Assembly: GCA_032158295.1 (NCBI GenBank)
Contig: CM063243.1
Location: 12,182,931-12,246,930 of the forward strand
Source of the DNA: Pycnopodia helianthoides
Taxonomy: Eukaryota; Echinodermata; Asteroidea; Forcipulatida; Asteriidae
Length of the DNA stretch: 64,000 nucleotides
Reading direction: 5' to 3'
Shown piece by piece: positions 48,101 to 60,100 of this stretch. A program made the translations under genes and the position numbers. Under the pieces are notes generated by a model. It had not been told where the DNA came from, searched no databases, and saw only the letters and a program-made list of their open reading frames with translations. How positions within the stretch are numbered: position 1 is the first letter of the stretch; each line of letters begins with the position of its first letter.

Positions 48101-51100
48101 TACCTTGCAGGAAAATACTGAATGTTGAAACGCCTTGAGCGTCACTGAGTGACGGATATGAGCGCCATATAAGAAGCCACTGTTACTATTTACCTGACTG
48201 TGTTCCCTTAAGTGCTTCTCTACACAACACAGTAACAGGAGCAAACCCCTTCTAATCCACATGATAATGGTACTGGGTTCTTAGACAAACATTACACAAT
48301 ACATGGGACCTGCAGTTTTTACGCCCTATCTGAACGAAGAACCCACACTCTGACAGCACCGAATGCCGACGAGGTCTGGTGCACTGCGCAGCCCTGACAC
48401 TACACTATGGATGCACTTTCAATACTTTCTTTCCTATCTACTGTAGATGATGCTCTAGACTTACATCCCCTGTGATCCTCTTGAAGAAGTCAAAGAACTT
48501 GGCCTTCATCTCCCTCTCAGCGGCTGATGATTCCTTTGTGGGCTCCGGCTGTAAATGGAGTGCGTACATTTGTCAATGATTTAACAATCAATAACACAAA
48601 AAACAAACAGGTGTGACACAGCACTGGTTGCATAGAACCACACTTCTTCTTTTTTCTGTGTGTGTAAAACAAATGGCCGGTGAAACTCAAGGCTTTCTTT
48701 GAGCATGAAATGTGAAAATTATCAGGGAGTTTGTTTAAGAAACCAGGGGGTTCTGACAAGAACCAGGGGTTCTGATAAGAACCAGGGTTTTTTGACAAGA
48801 ACCAGGGTTTTTTTGACAAGAACCAGGGTGTTTTGACAAGAACCAGGGTGTTCTGACAAAGAACCTGGGGTTAGACAGGTCTTTGAGTTTTAAGAGAAGT
48901 TCAAAACAAGTTACTTCTTAAATGTAGCTTGAAACCAATGCTGAACCACATCTTTTGAAGGAAGATAAAAGCACAAACACTGAAAACCTTTGGGCATGCA
49001 TAAACTGCTGAATAAGTTGGTAATAATGTCACAAAAAAGATCCAACAGAATCAGCTCAAAAACTGCTTTGCTGAGATTGTTATAAACACACCATAATAGT
49101 TCTTGAAACCACAGACCTACATGTAGGTCAAACATCGGCCGCTCGGGTCTTCACTTTGCACTCCATGTACTTTATTTATGGAGATTATTACAAACACTTC
49201 ATTCAATATTTGTTTTGTTTTTTTCGCCACCAGCAGCACAATTTTGAAAACAGTTCATTAGTTATTATTATGACAAAAATCCAATTCAGCCAACACATTT
49301 TACCAACAACCTGGAGGAAGAAGTCCACAGGATGAAGTCAACAACCCACACTTAATAAACTTACTGTCTTCTTCTTCACAATTGCATTTTAACATATAAA
49401 CACACTGCTAAGTGTATACCGGTGCAGCAGGAGATTCTGTCCCCCATACAACAAAATTGTGTAAAAACTTTGTCTGATAGCGCCCTCTTTTGACTCCATT
49501 TCCTTATGTCCGTGTTAATTCACCGTAAAGGGGACACTCACACGGTGGGACAGAGTCTCATATGACACCGTTTTGTGTAAGATATCAGTCTTGTACAAAT
49601 CTGAGATTTAGAAGAAGTCGAATAGAGCTTTTCAAAAGCATATATCATTATTGTTAATGGATGCCGGAACACATACAAGAATGATGAAAAGCAGGCAAAT
49701 GGTTACACTGTTAATACCATAAGGTCATCAGTAACCAGGAATAGGAAAAAATGAGTAAGTATTCAGAATCAAAGAATAAGGAAGGAAGATGCCTGTGTTC
49801 ACTGCAGGTGTTTAATCCAATAATAGTCTCATTGAATGAAATCTCTTCAAGACTGTTTTCGTTAGACCATGGTGGCTTAAGCCCGGTTCATACTTCACAC
49901 GAAATGCCAAAGCAAAGTGAATTTTCCTTGCATCACAATCGGAAAAACAACGCGTACCCGATTGTTCAGATCATGTAATTCGCTTCGCAATCGCATGGCG
50001 TATGAACCAAGGTCAAGTGCAATACAATTTCTTAAAAAAGCTAATTCTTTTATTATGTTCAGAGTTTAGTTTTTTCAGAGCAATCTCCGTTTCTAAGTTG
50101 GTTTCAGTTTCCATTATCATGTTTTAGCCATTTTGCTTCCCCCCCCCCCCCTTAAACAAAAAAAAGTCAATGTAACTTTAACTAGGGGGTAAAGGGTACA
50201 TAAGGTGGCCCCTTTTTTGTTCGAAGGAGAATCACTGTCCATGTAGAATGGGATCATGACAAGAGATATTGTGACAGGCTGCCAATAAGGCTGCCAATAA
50301 GGCTGCCAATTAAGGCTGCCAATAAGGCTGCCAATAAGGCTGCCAATAAGGCTGCCAATAAGGCTGCCAATAAGGCTGCCAATAAGGCTGCCAATAAGGC
50401 TGCCAATAAGGCTGCCAATAAGGCTGCCAATAAGGCTGCCAATAAGGCTGCCAATAAGGCTGCCAATAAGGCTGCCAATAAGGCTGCCAATAAGGCTGTC
50501 AACAAGGCTGCCAATAAGGCTGCCACAGTCTTCATGTCAGCTTGTTCCCTGTGTGCAACAGCAATAACACAATACGAACAGGATTATGACAGTGAGGCTA
50601 AAGGTTTACACACATCCTTTTCCACACACAAACAAGAAAAAACAGTTTCATGTTAAGAGGAAGCAGAGAAAGAAGTAACCCCAGGCAGATTAGTGGGTTA
50701 GGACAAGAAGAGATGACATATGGACCCGATTGGAAGCCGGATAAGGTTGTGATGGGCGACTACCAGAGATCTGAAACAGAGTATGAGTGGTAGTGTTTAT
50801 ATGAGATTATAGAAAAAGCCGTAAATCGAGTACAAATTCATGAAGCAAATGTGACACCCCAAGCCAAAAACGGGCACTTCTCGGAAATAATGAAATAGCG
50901 TCCCAAGTTGAGACAATTTAAACATAAGGCATTATATCAACGCGATGTGATGCCTTAAACATTGAGAAGTACTTGAATTATAAGTCCTTCAAATCAGGTG
51001 TTACTTGAAAGTTCTTTTGCTTATCTATTTGATGAGCAGCAAATAAACCCAGTTTTGAGTTTTGGGCGGAAAGTGCCTGGTTCTGGCATGGAGCGTTACT

Positions 51101-54100
51101 CATGTCTGATTTCCAGGGGCAAGTTACCAGGGAAGTGTCTTCTGGACAACCTTTTTAAAAAAATTGATTGAACCAATCCCTTCCACAGGTTAAAGGGTAG
51201 AAGGTGAACAATTACAACACCTCTTTTTCTGAATTTCAAGCAATTTTCACCCTACTTCAAAATCTATAACATTTGCAGAAAAATTTTGTAAGCACATTTT
51301 TTTCTTGAAAGCTCAATGAAGGTCAGGGCCCATTTTCAAAGAGCTGCTTAAGCAGCAAATATTGCTGACAAATTTTCTGCTAAACAAAAAAAAAAGCTGG
51401 ATACCAGTCACAAACAGTACATGTGGAAAGCTATTTTGGCTGGTAATCTTATTTTGGTAAGCATATTTTTGTTGTGCTTAGCTACTTTTTGTGCTCAAGC
51501 ACACATAGCTGGTATCCAGTTCCTCTTTTTCGATACAAATATATGTGTGCAGATTCAGCCTCAATGCAAAAAGAGCCTGGCTCTTTCAATGTATAAATTG
51601 TTTCAATTTTAGAGTTAAATAGAGAACCTGACAATGATTGTTACAATGTCTGGACATTGTATTATGCGGGTGCCATTTTGTTGTTGGGTTCCCTGTATAC
51701 CAAGTATGGCCCGAGTACTGGTAAGGAATAATTGAAATGAGCCAGCCTTTTTTCTCTGATAGCTCTTGTTCTGTCATCCCATGCATTTGTACGGGAGAAA
51801 TATTGTGAGATAAAGTCAATAGTTGGATTACAGATGTACATGTAGGTCCTTTTCAAAACCAAGGCTTTGGCTTAGACTCTGTCAATAGACCTTATGAACA
51901 TGATGCCATTTGAGATGGGCGCCCTCGCCTAGAGGTCAAAAGGAACATGTACATTGGCCAATGCTGTGCACCGCGCCTAAAAATCTGTGCGTATTCATTG
52001 TTTCATCATCGATTTACCTCTAAGATGGCGGCTTGATGACGTCAATGCATAAGGTCTATAGTCTAACAAAATCAACTTTCTGTACAGAGTTTCAACCAGG
52101 CGGATGCAGCCTAAGTCAAAGGTGAAGCTGAAGCCGTGGTTTCGAAAAGTACCATCATATTTAAGATGATGAGTGCAACCCTGGAAAGTGGGACTTGACG
52201 TCTTCTCCGTGCTCCATGCAATACCTAAAGCGAATGTCAAGTTTCTCCTTCAAACAATGCTTCCTGAGAACCAATACAGGCTGATTGAATGTGTGCAAAT
52301 CGTTCTCCATTCACTTGATTATGACTCCACAAATTCGTGTAGAGACTGAGCATCGCCATAAAGGTCTGTGTGGTTTTGACTCGTACGATTTGAAGGTGAA
52401 CAAGTTTCCCGGTAGACAAACTGGGCAAGCTTGCCCCAATCTCACAGTTGCTTTTAATAGCAGAAACCGGGCAAATGCTATGTCACTGCTCTTTGCTGGT
52501 TCACCATGAGTTTCTGCTTTGTAATTGTTTCTCGACCCTTTAGAGACCATAGCGGGTACTAGCGGCTTGTAGCAAATGCCCATAGCAGCCAAAAATGACA
52601 GTAAAATGTGATCATCTTCAACCCAACCAAAAAGTTCTAAGTAGTAGGTAAAGATCATGTCAAAACCATGTCAAAACAAAACCCAAATTCTGTTTTACAA
52701 TATTTTTTCCAGATACTTTTTATTGAAAAAATTGCATACCCCCCCCCTTAAAAAAAAAAAACTAAAAAGCAAAAACAAGAATTGTTTTGCCCATGTCTGG
52801 ACAGATGAAAATGATTATATAAAGATGGTCTCTGAAGGGTTAAGCAATGCAGAGCAACTATGAAGTTGGGGGCCCATGTTTTTATCAATTTGGTTGAGGT
52901 GCTTTGAGGGGAACAGCGAGTTATTCAGACTGAACATATTTTGTGCACACTGAATGGCAATGTAGAGTGTTGAGAAGCAAATGATGATTGTTGAGTAGCA
53001 ACTGATACAAGTTGAGTAGCATTTGTGATATACAAGGGCATAAATGCTTTTCACAAACACAGAGTGTGACCTGCCGAGAAAATCTTTATTGAAAAAAGTT
53101 GAAAGGCTGAAACTCATTTGATATCTCAAAAAAATTGTAGAAGACTTATGTCATTCCAAAATGTTTTGCGAGCAAAGGGTTCAGTTGGTAAACTGCTGTA
53201 ACAAACATTACTGTGGAAAAAACAAGAAAATGGAGAAAGGCCCTCTTGTGCAAAATGCCAGTTTTGATCGACCATGCTCTTAAAATGCAAGATTAGAAAG
53301 ATACTTAGCATTCTGTTACCTGCTGAGGTCTCGGCTACAACGGGTTACGCGTTTGGTGACGGTAAAGTATAACGATGATGTGCACAAAAGTTGAATCAAT
53401 CATTTAGTTATTAGTGGATTATGTAATAATTAGGAGTTTTACAATAAATATACAAAGGCAAGACAAAGATTCACATATCTTGGTGAATATTTGAGTTAAG
53501 CAGTGAATTAACACGGAGTTTACAAATTTTCAACATCATCCTTCAACTAGATATAGATTATGCCCAGTTACAAAATATGTGAGTCGATTTAAGAATTGAA
53601 AAGAAGTTGGGGGAAAAAAAGTATTTGGTAGAATATGTTGCATAATTAACCCTAAACCTCCCAGATTCTCCAAATTCTATAAAGAAATTGTCTGGTTGTG
53701 GACAAACCAGGGATGCATGCCCAAATAACAATTTCTTATCACTGGGCTGTGACTACCGGTCGTATCTGAGGCCAAACATTTTGGTGCTGGGTGGAGGATT
53801 TGGGAGGGTCTCTAGTCAAAAGAACTAAGGAGTTTGGGTTTTGATCCCGGCAGAAAATGCAACAAAATGAGAGTTTACGGTTCTGAGGCTATCGGGAAAC
53901 GCTCCACGGTATCTTTGTCTAGAGGAAGACATTGGGTTGCTAAGGTAGATGGTGACTCCTTTCAAGGAGTGAGAATGTTAAAAAAAAAAAAAAAAAAAAA
54001 AAAGAAACCTGAAAGTTGGATCAATATCCTCTTGGTCTGTAACTGAAGCTCCCTGAATAAATTGTTGCTATTCTTCAGAAGTTGTAGACTCTTTACATCA

Positions 54101-57100
54101 CCACTAATAGAAATTCTACAGGTTTGATCATAAACTGTCGCCGAACATGCTGCTGTCCATACGGTAACAGCTTTATCAAATCAGGCCTCGGTGAGTTTAC
54201 GAGGGTTGCCTTCCTAAAACACAATCTGTTTGCCTACCCTTTACACAATAATAACAACTAATTCTAACCTGTTGTGGAAGATCCACTACGCCGGTCTTGT
54301 CCTCCAGGGTTCTGTGAGTCAAAAGAAAAGAAGAAACAAATTCTGTAAGTTTCTTGGTCATAAAACTGTACAATGTTAAGTAAATAAAACAAATGTCAAG
54401 TAATGAACCACAAGGGAAACTGACTGGGTAAATTTCAAATGGTTTGGGTTGAACAAAGAAAAATTCACTAGAGCGGGATTTGAACCAACGACCTCCGGAT
54501 TAACGTACCCGGCGATCTACCAACTGAGCTATCTAGCCCTATGTTGGCAGTCTCCCCTGATCTACCAACTGAGCTATCTAGCCCTATGTTGGCGGTCTAC
54601 TAGGGTAGATTATGGAAAATGAAAATCAAGTGAATTCGTCATTGTTGTTCAGACTTACACTGAAGAGGCCTTCTTCAAGCTGTAGATGCGAATCAGGAAG
54701 TCGCCTTCCTGGTGCTGCTCAAAGGTAGAGGGGACAATGCAGTAGCGGCCGGGCTTCATCTTGAATCGACCCATGATCTCACGGGTGTTGATGAAGGTGT
54801 CTGAGCGAGCCTTGGAGGCGTTGCGCAGGAAGAAATCCTTGGGCAGTTTCTCCAACTTTTGGCCATCTTTGTACTAAAAATATAAACGATCAGATGAAAT
54901 TAATTGCATTGGCTCCCAGTTTAAAGAACTATATCCTTTGAAATTGTCACTCATGTCTACAAAATCCTTCACGCTCAATCTCCATCATGTCTGGTTGAAC
55001 TTGTACATTTCCACAACATTTCCACAATATTCCTGATGCATACAGACACCGACTCCACTCATCAGCTGATCAGACCCCGGCTTTCTGTGCCAGCCTGATG
55101 ACAAAGTGTATCCTGAATAACTAGGGATGTACAATTTCATTGTAAAAAGAAAAGCCAAACTCCCTTAATCTTCAAAAAAGAATACAACAGACCACAAGGA
55201 CACTAATTGTTTAGGGGAGGGAGGGGAGAGGTATTTAGGGAGAGGTATTTCAAAACTCATTGGATGTCTAACAGCTCCTTCACTCATCTGAATTACGTGT
55301 GTATTCCCTAATAAAAAATTTGTTTAACAACTAAGTAGAGTGATCTTTCTTTTGGCACCGATGGCTGCTGTTCATTTGCCAACCACTCCATGGCAAAATC
55401 TACCACCGTGACATTGCATAAGAATGATCTAAAAAAGAGGCTCAGTCGATACAAAACGTAAAAAACAAACCCAAAAAACAAAACTTGACATTTGGATGAT
55501 GCAAACCTCATAAATGGCAAAGCCAATAGTCAGATTGCCGACGCCCATCTTGATTTGCTTGCGTCTGTTCTTCTGCAGGAGTCCGATCATGACAGTGGCG
55601 CCCTTCTGCTTGGCTGCAGGGGCACCGTCGTCATCTTCGTCATCGTCGTCCTCCTCGTCGTCCTCCTCCTCCAGCGACATCTCAATCTGAGGGTTGATCC
55701 AGAAGGTATCTGGAGGAAAATGCAAAGGAAGACACCCTCATTCTTATTGACCTTTCGAAAAAACCAGGCATGCTCATAATATTATGAGCGAGCATTGCTT
55801 AAAGGTATTGTACACTTTTGGTAACGGCTCAAAATCAGTGTCCACATTTTGTGTGATTCAACATATGCATGAACAAACAAACCTGTGAAAGTTTGAGCTC
55901 AATTGGTCATCGAGGTCACGAGAAAATAGTGAAAAGCGATCTTATGTGTTTTCTGTTTTTTCAAATTATCGCGCGCGATAATTACTATTGTTTTACTCGT
56001 TTCTCAGAAACGATAGCATTTTAGGCAGAAATATTTTAAGGAACCCTTTCTACCATTACTTACTTTAAATCATGTAAGTTATGTGTGAATCTGTGAACAT
56101 TGTGTTTTTCGATCTTACCAATAGTGTACAGGGCCTTTAAATGCACAGGCTATAGATATTTCCCTATTGATGTTGCACACTGTAAAGTCAACCATCTTTA
56201 CGGGCAGTGATACAGCATTTTTGAACACACAACTTTTTGTTATGCATGCAGGAGTTTTGTTACATTCCTTGCATGATTGGTCAGTGAATCACTTGGCTGC
56301 ATAAAAAACCAAAACCCAAGTTGCCCGCAAAGACAGCACATATCAAGAACTATCTCTACATGACGATGATTCCCGGGCCCGCTTTAGGGCCCTGAAAACT
56401 TTTAATTTGATTGCATTCTCAGTATTTAAAAAAAAAAACACAATTATCATAGAAACAAGCCAGAAACCTGCACTACACGAGGGTCCCTCTAGCCGAGTTA
56501 ATTTTAAATTGGGCAATTAGTACTCTTAAGTATTTAGACTTGTATTATGTAGACCTAATGCCATTGCATCCCTGGTCTCTTCATTATGCTATGCACTGTC
56601 AACAGTCCAATGACCACCTGACAACAAGGTGTGATGTTGTCGTCAGATCACCATAGGTCAATCGATTTTGTGGTTTATGGTGCTTACTTTGAGGGTTGGT
56701 GAGCAAAACCACTAAACATGCAATACGTTTTTAAAATTAATTTTGTAGTCTTAAGCCTATAGGCTTACACCCCCCCCCTTCCTTCTAAAAGCACTTCCTG
56801 TGCTCAGAAGAACCAAAGTGTGTTTCTCTCACAAAAAAATTATTTAATATACATACATCCACACACACTCATGTGTTTAAATACCTGCAATCAGGGACCT
56901 CCTATTGTCCCTCTTGTGTTTGTACATTCAACTTTTTGGTAACAGCTTCCATTGGTTTTGTACATACTTTCCAACTGGTTACCTTCACCCAACCAGGGCC
57001 CCTATTGTCCTCTTTTGTTAAAGGTCCCCAGTTTGAAAGCATATACCTACTCACACACACACATCCCCAGTGGAGACTTGACCTGCAGTCGATGTCTTTT

Positions 57101-60100
57101 GTTTACACTGCATGCGTCAATGCACCGCCCGAACCATTAGTGAAAAAGGCCCCCTAATCCATGAATTTTCACCTTTTTTTTCTCTTTTTTTTGGTGGCTC
57201 AATTCAAAACGGATTTTGCTCATGGTTTGTTGAGGTTGAAGTATTCAATACCTTTTTCCTGAGCAAATTTCGCGAGGTCTAATTCAGAATTCAGAGAGGA
57301 GTTCCAATAACATACAAACAAACAGATAGCCACCATTCAACAAAATAAATGAACAAAATTGCCACCTGCTAGCCCTCTTTTGTCAGCTGTATGAATTTCC
57401 ACTTTGAAAAAAAAAAATAAAAAATCAATATTTTATGCCCACTAAATTTGGCATAGAATTGAATGTTTTGTTCACAAACCTGGGAAGTTGCGGCAGCCAC
57501 CAGCGCTCATATTTTTCTGCCAGCGCCCCTCGATCTCAGAGACAACCCACTTGCTCTTCTTTTTTCTGCCACCTGGGGCCTTGTCCGGTGACAGATGGCA
57601 AATGTCGACGCGGCTGTACTCCTTCAAGAAATCAGTGTACTCCATCCTTTGGAATGGAGAGGGGTCGGAGAAAAAGGGTTTAGTGGAATTTGCCTTTTTT
57701 TACAAGAATTCAAGGGAGATCATAGAGTCTGATGGGGTTTTGAGTGGTGAGGGTTGGAATGGATTCATACAGCAGTGCATTGCCAAAGAGCAAGTTTTCA
57801 TAAAGCTGTGAGAAGCAGACAAATTGAAGGTCTTAACAAACAAATAAATAAACACTTGAATTTGATGGATCTGGTACTGTATCCCCAATCTTGTTATGGG
57901 GCTTAAGCATGCCAGTCTGATCAGAGTCCAAGTATTGGGGTTTTGAGTTACCACAGAGTTAAGTACATTGATGGATTTTGGACAGGACTAGTAGCTGAGA
58001 CACCTTGTGAGTTTTCATTAGAGAGGGGGGTTGGGGGAGGGAGACGGACACAATATTGTGCAACCACTGTGGCTGTTAATGTTGGAACCCGTCCATTTTA
58101 GTAGAGGGTTGTTCCTTTTGCAATAACTTAAAAGGACAAAAGAAATTCACAATTTACACAATTGTGATACTAAGATCAATTAACATCAAGGCATGATAAA
58201 TTATGCTTTTGAAAACGAGTCCATAGACTAATAAATTCATCTTCAAAGCAAAACTGGAGAAAAAGCGACAACGGCAACGACAATGTTGCAGCTCGTTCGT
58301 GAATGAGAAGGTGCAAACGTTGATGGCACACTTGGTTTTTTTGTTTTTTAGCCGCCCCCTCCCCCCCCCCTCGTATAGAATCTTCCGGTCAATAATTAAG
58401 ACCATTGGTTTGTGTTTCAAGTCTTGGACCTCCAGGTCTCTGTCCCAGTTTCAGACCTCTTGGGTCCTGTCTACAACTCTGCCCTTGGTGCACCTACCAG
58501 AACTCTCCGTCATCTTTGGTCTCTAGACCGAGCTCCCGCCGCTGGCTATCTGATACAGACTTCCACTCATAGGACCTGGGAATCCAACGAATACAGGAAA
58601 TTTAATATTTTCTGATCGGTTATAGTTTCCATAGAATCAATGATTCTGATTAAAAACTAAACCGATTATACCTAGTCTGGTGATGAACTACTTTTGATGT
58701 ACTTGTTTGATGTCTTCCGTTCAGTGAACTTTTCTTTTTACAAAGTGTTTAGATTAGATTGCATGAAGTTTTGATTGGATTGCATGAAGTTTTGATGTAT
58801 ACTTGGATGCCTTTATGAGAGACCCTACGCTAAGTTTGATGGATTACCCTTAAAGCACGGTGACAACATGGTTATTGTCAAAGACTAGTGTCCCCAGTTT
58901 TATGTGAGCCAACACAGAGTCATGAGAGAAAAAATGGTGAAACAAAAAATGATGAATATATATGTTTTACTGTTTTCAAACATCGAGCTTTAGACTCACG
59001 AGATCAAAACATACTGTTTTACTCATTTCTCAAAAAACTGTAGCATTTCAAGCAAAAATACTTCTACGGACGGAAGTTTTCCACCATGACTGTCTTTAAG
59101 TTGTTTGCAAAATTGTGAACATGTATATTTTCACTCTTACAAGTGTTCTGCACACCCTTTGATAAAAATTGCCAGATAGATAATGAGAAGTCATGATAGG
59201 TGAGGAACTAAAGGATATTTCAGCCGAGTAACTGATGCAATTTGGTAAGAATCATGTTCTGTTGAGTGACTAGCTCTCCTGCATTGTTATTTGTATATGG
59301 AGAAGCTAGTTCTGCATAGTTTCAACTTCGGCTGGGTAACCGGTTTTGATGAGTTCCTGTAGTTTTGCTGAATTCTAAGTGGGCTGCTTCTAAAATGGAT
59401 CCCTCTGCAGTGTCATAATTGTTTTAATCTCGTTCTTTATATCTATACTGTTAAGTTGTATTCTGATGATAATGTTTCTTTACTCGATACTGTGGAAAAT
59501 AAAAGAACCTTGAATGCACGGTCAAACAAATAGCTTTGCTGAGTAACTCTTTCAGCTGAGTGAGTATCCATTCACATATTTTAAATTGTTTCTGGGTAAA
59601 CAAATGAGTTGCATACGTGTATCAATTTGAGTAAATAAGCTTCTTCTGAGTAACTTACTTATCACTCCATCGTCCATTCCATTCGACCTGTCCCCAGGGG
59701 TTGCGAATACGAATAAGCCTCACAGGCTTAGAATAGCTTGGCAGTTTGACCTGGGATGTTGAAGGAAAAGCACGTTAAATTTTTCGGTGAAAATGTTCAA
59801 CACACTTACATGAAGGTTTTAACTGGAATTTTTTTAATAGAGTGTAAAAATTTGCTGTAAATTAAGAAATAAGGGGCCCACTTTACAAGACTTTAAACAT
59901 GTAAATGAAACACAACAATCTCTTTTACAGTGGATAGCTGGCCAAAATGCCAGTTAAAACACCCAAGGACCAGTAACAATTCTCTCCAAGTGGTCCTGCT
60001 GGCTAGTTCTTTGCTTCCCAAGGCTCCCTCAGTGCCTACAGCTTCAAATTCTAAACCTATAAACAAATGGCAACCTTGGAAGGAAGCCTTAAAGGTATGG

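Noticed and set aside
50254..50535. Long Ala/Leu open frame on the minus strand
   Set aside because: It is produced by the stop-free 13-bp repeat and has no start context or non-repeat sequence.
55614..55940. Plus-strand valine/leucine-rich frame opposite calpain exon f (about 55492-55779)
   Set aside because: It is the antisense shadow of the acidic coding run, in the wrong strand for the verified exon.
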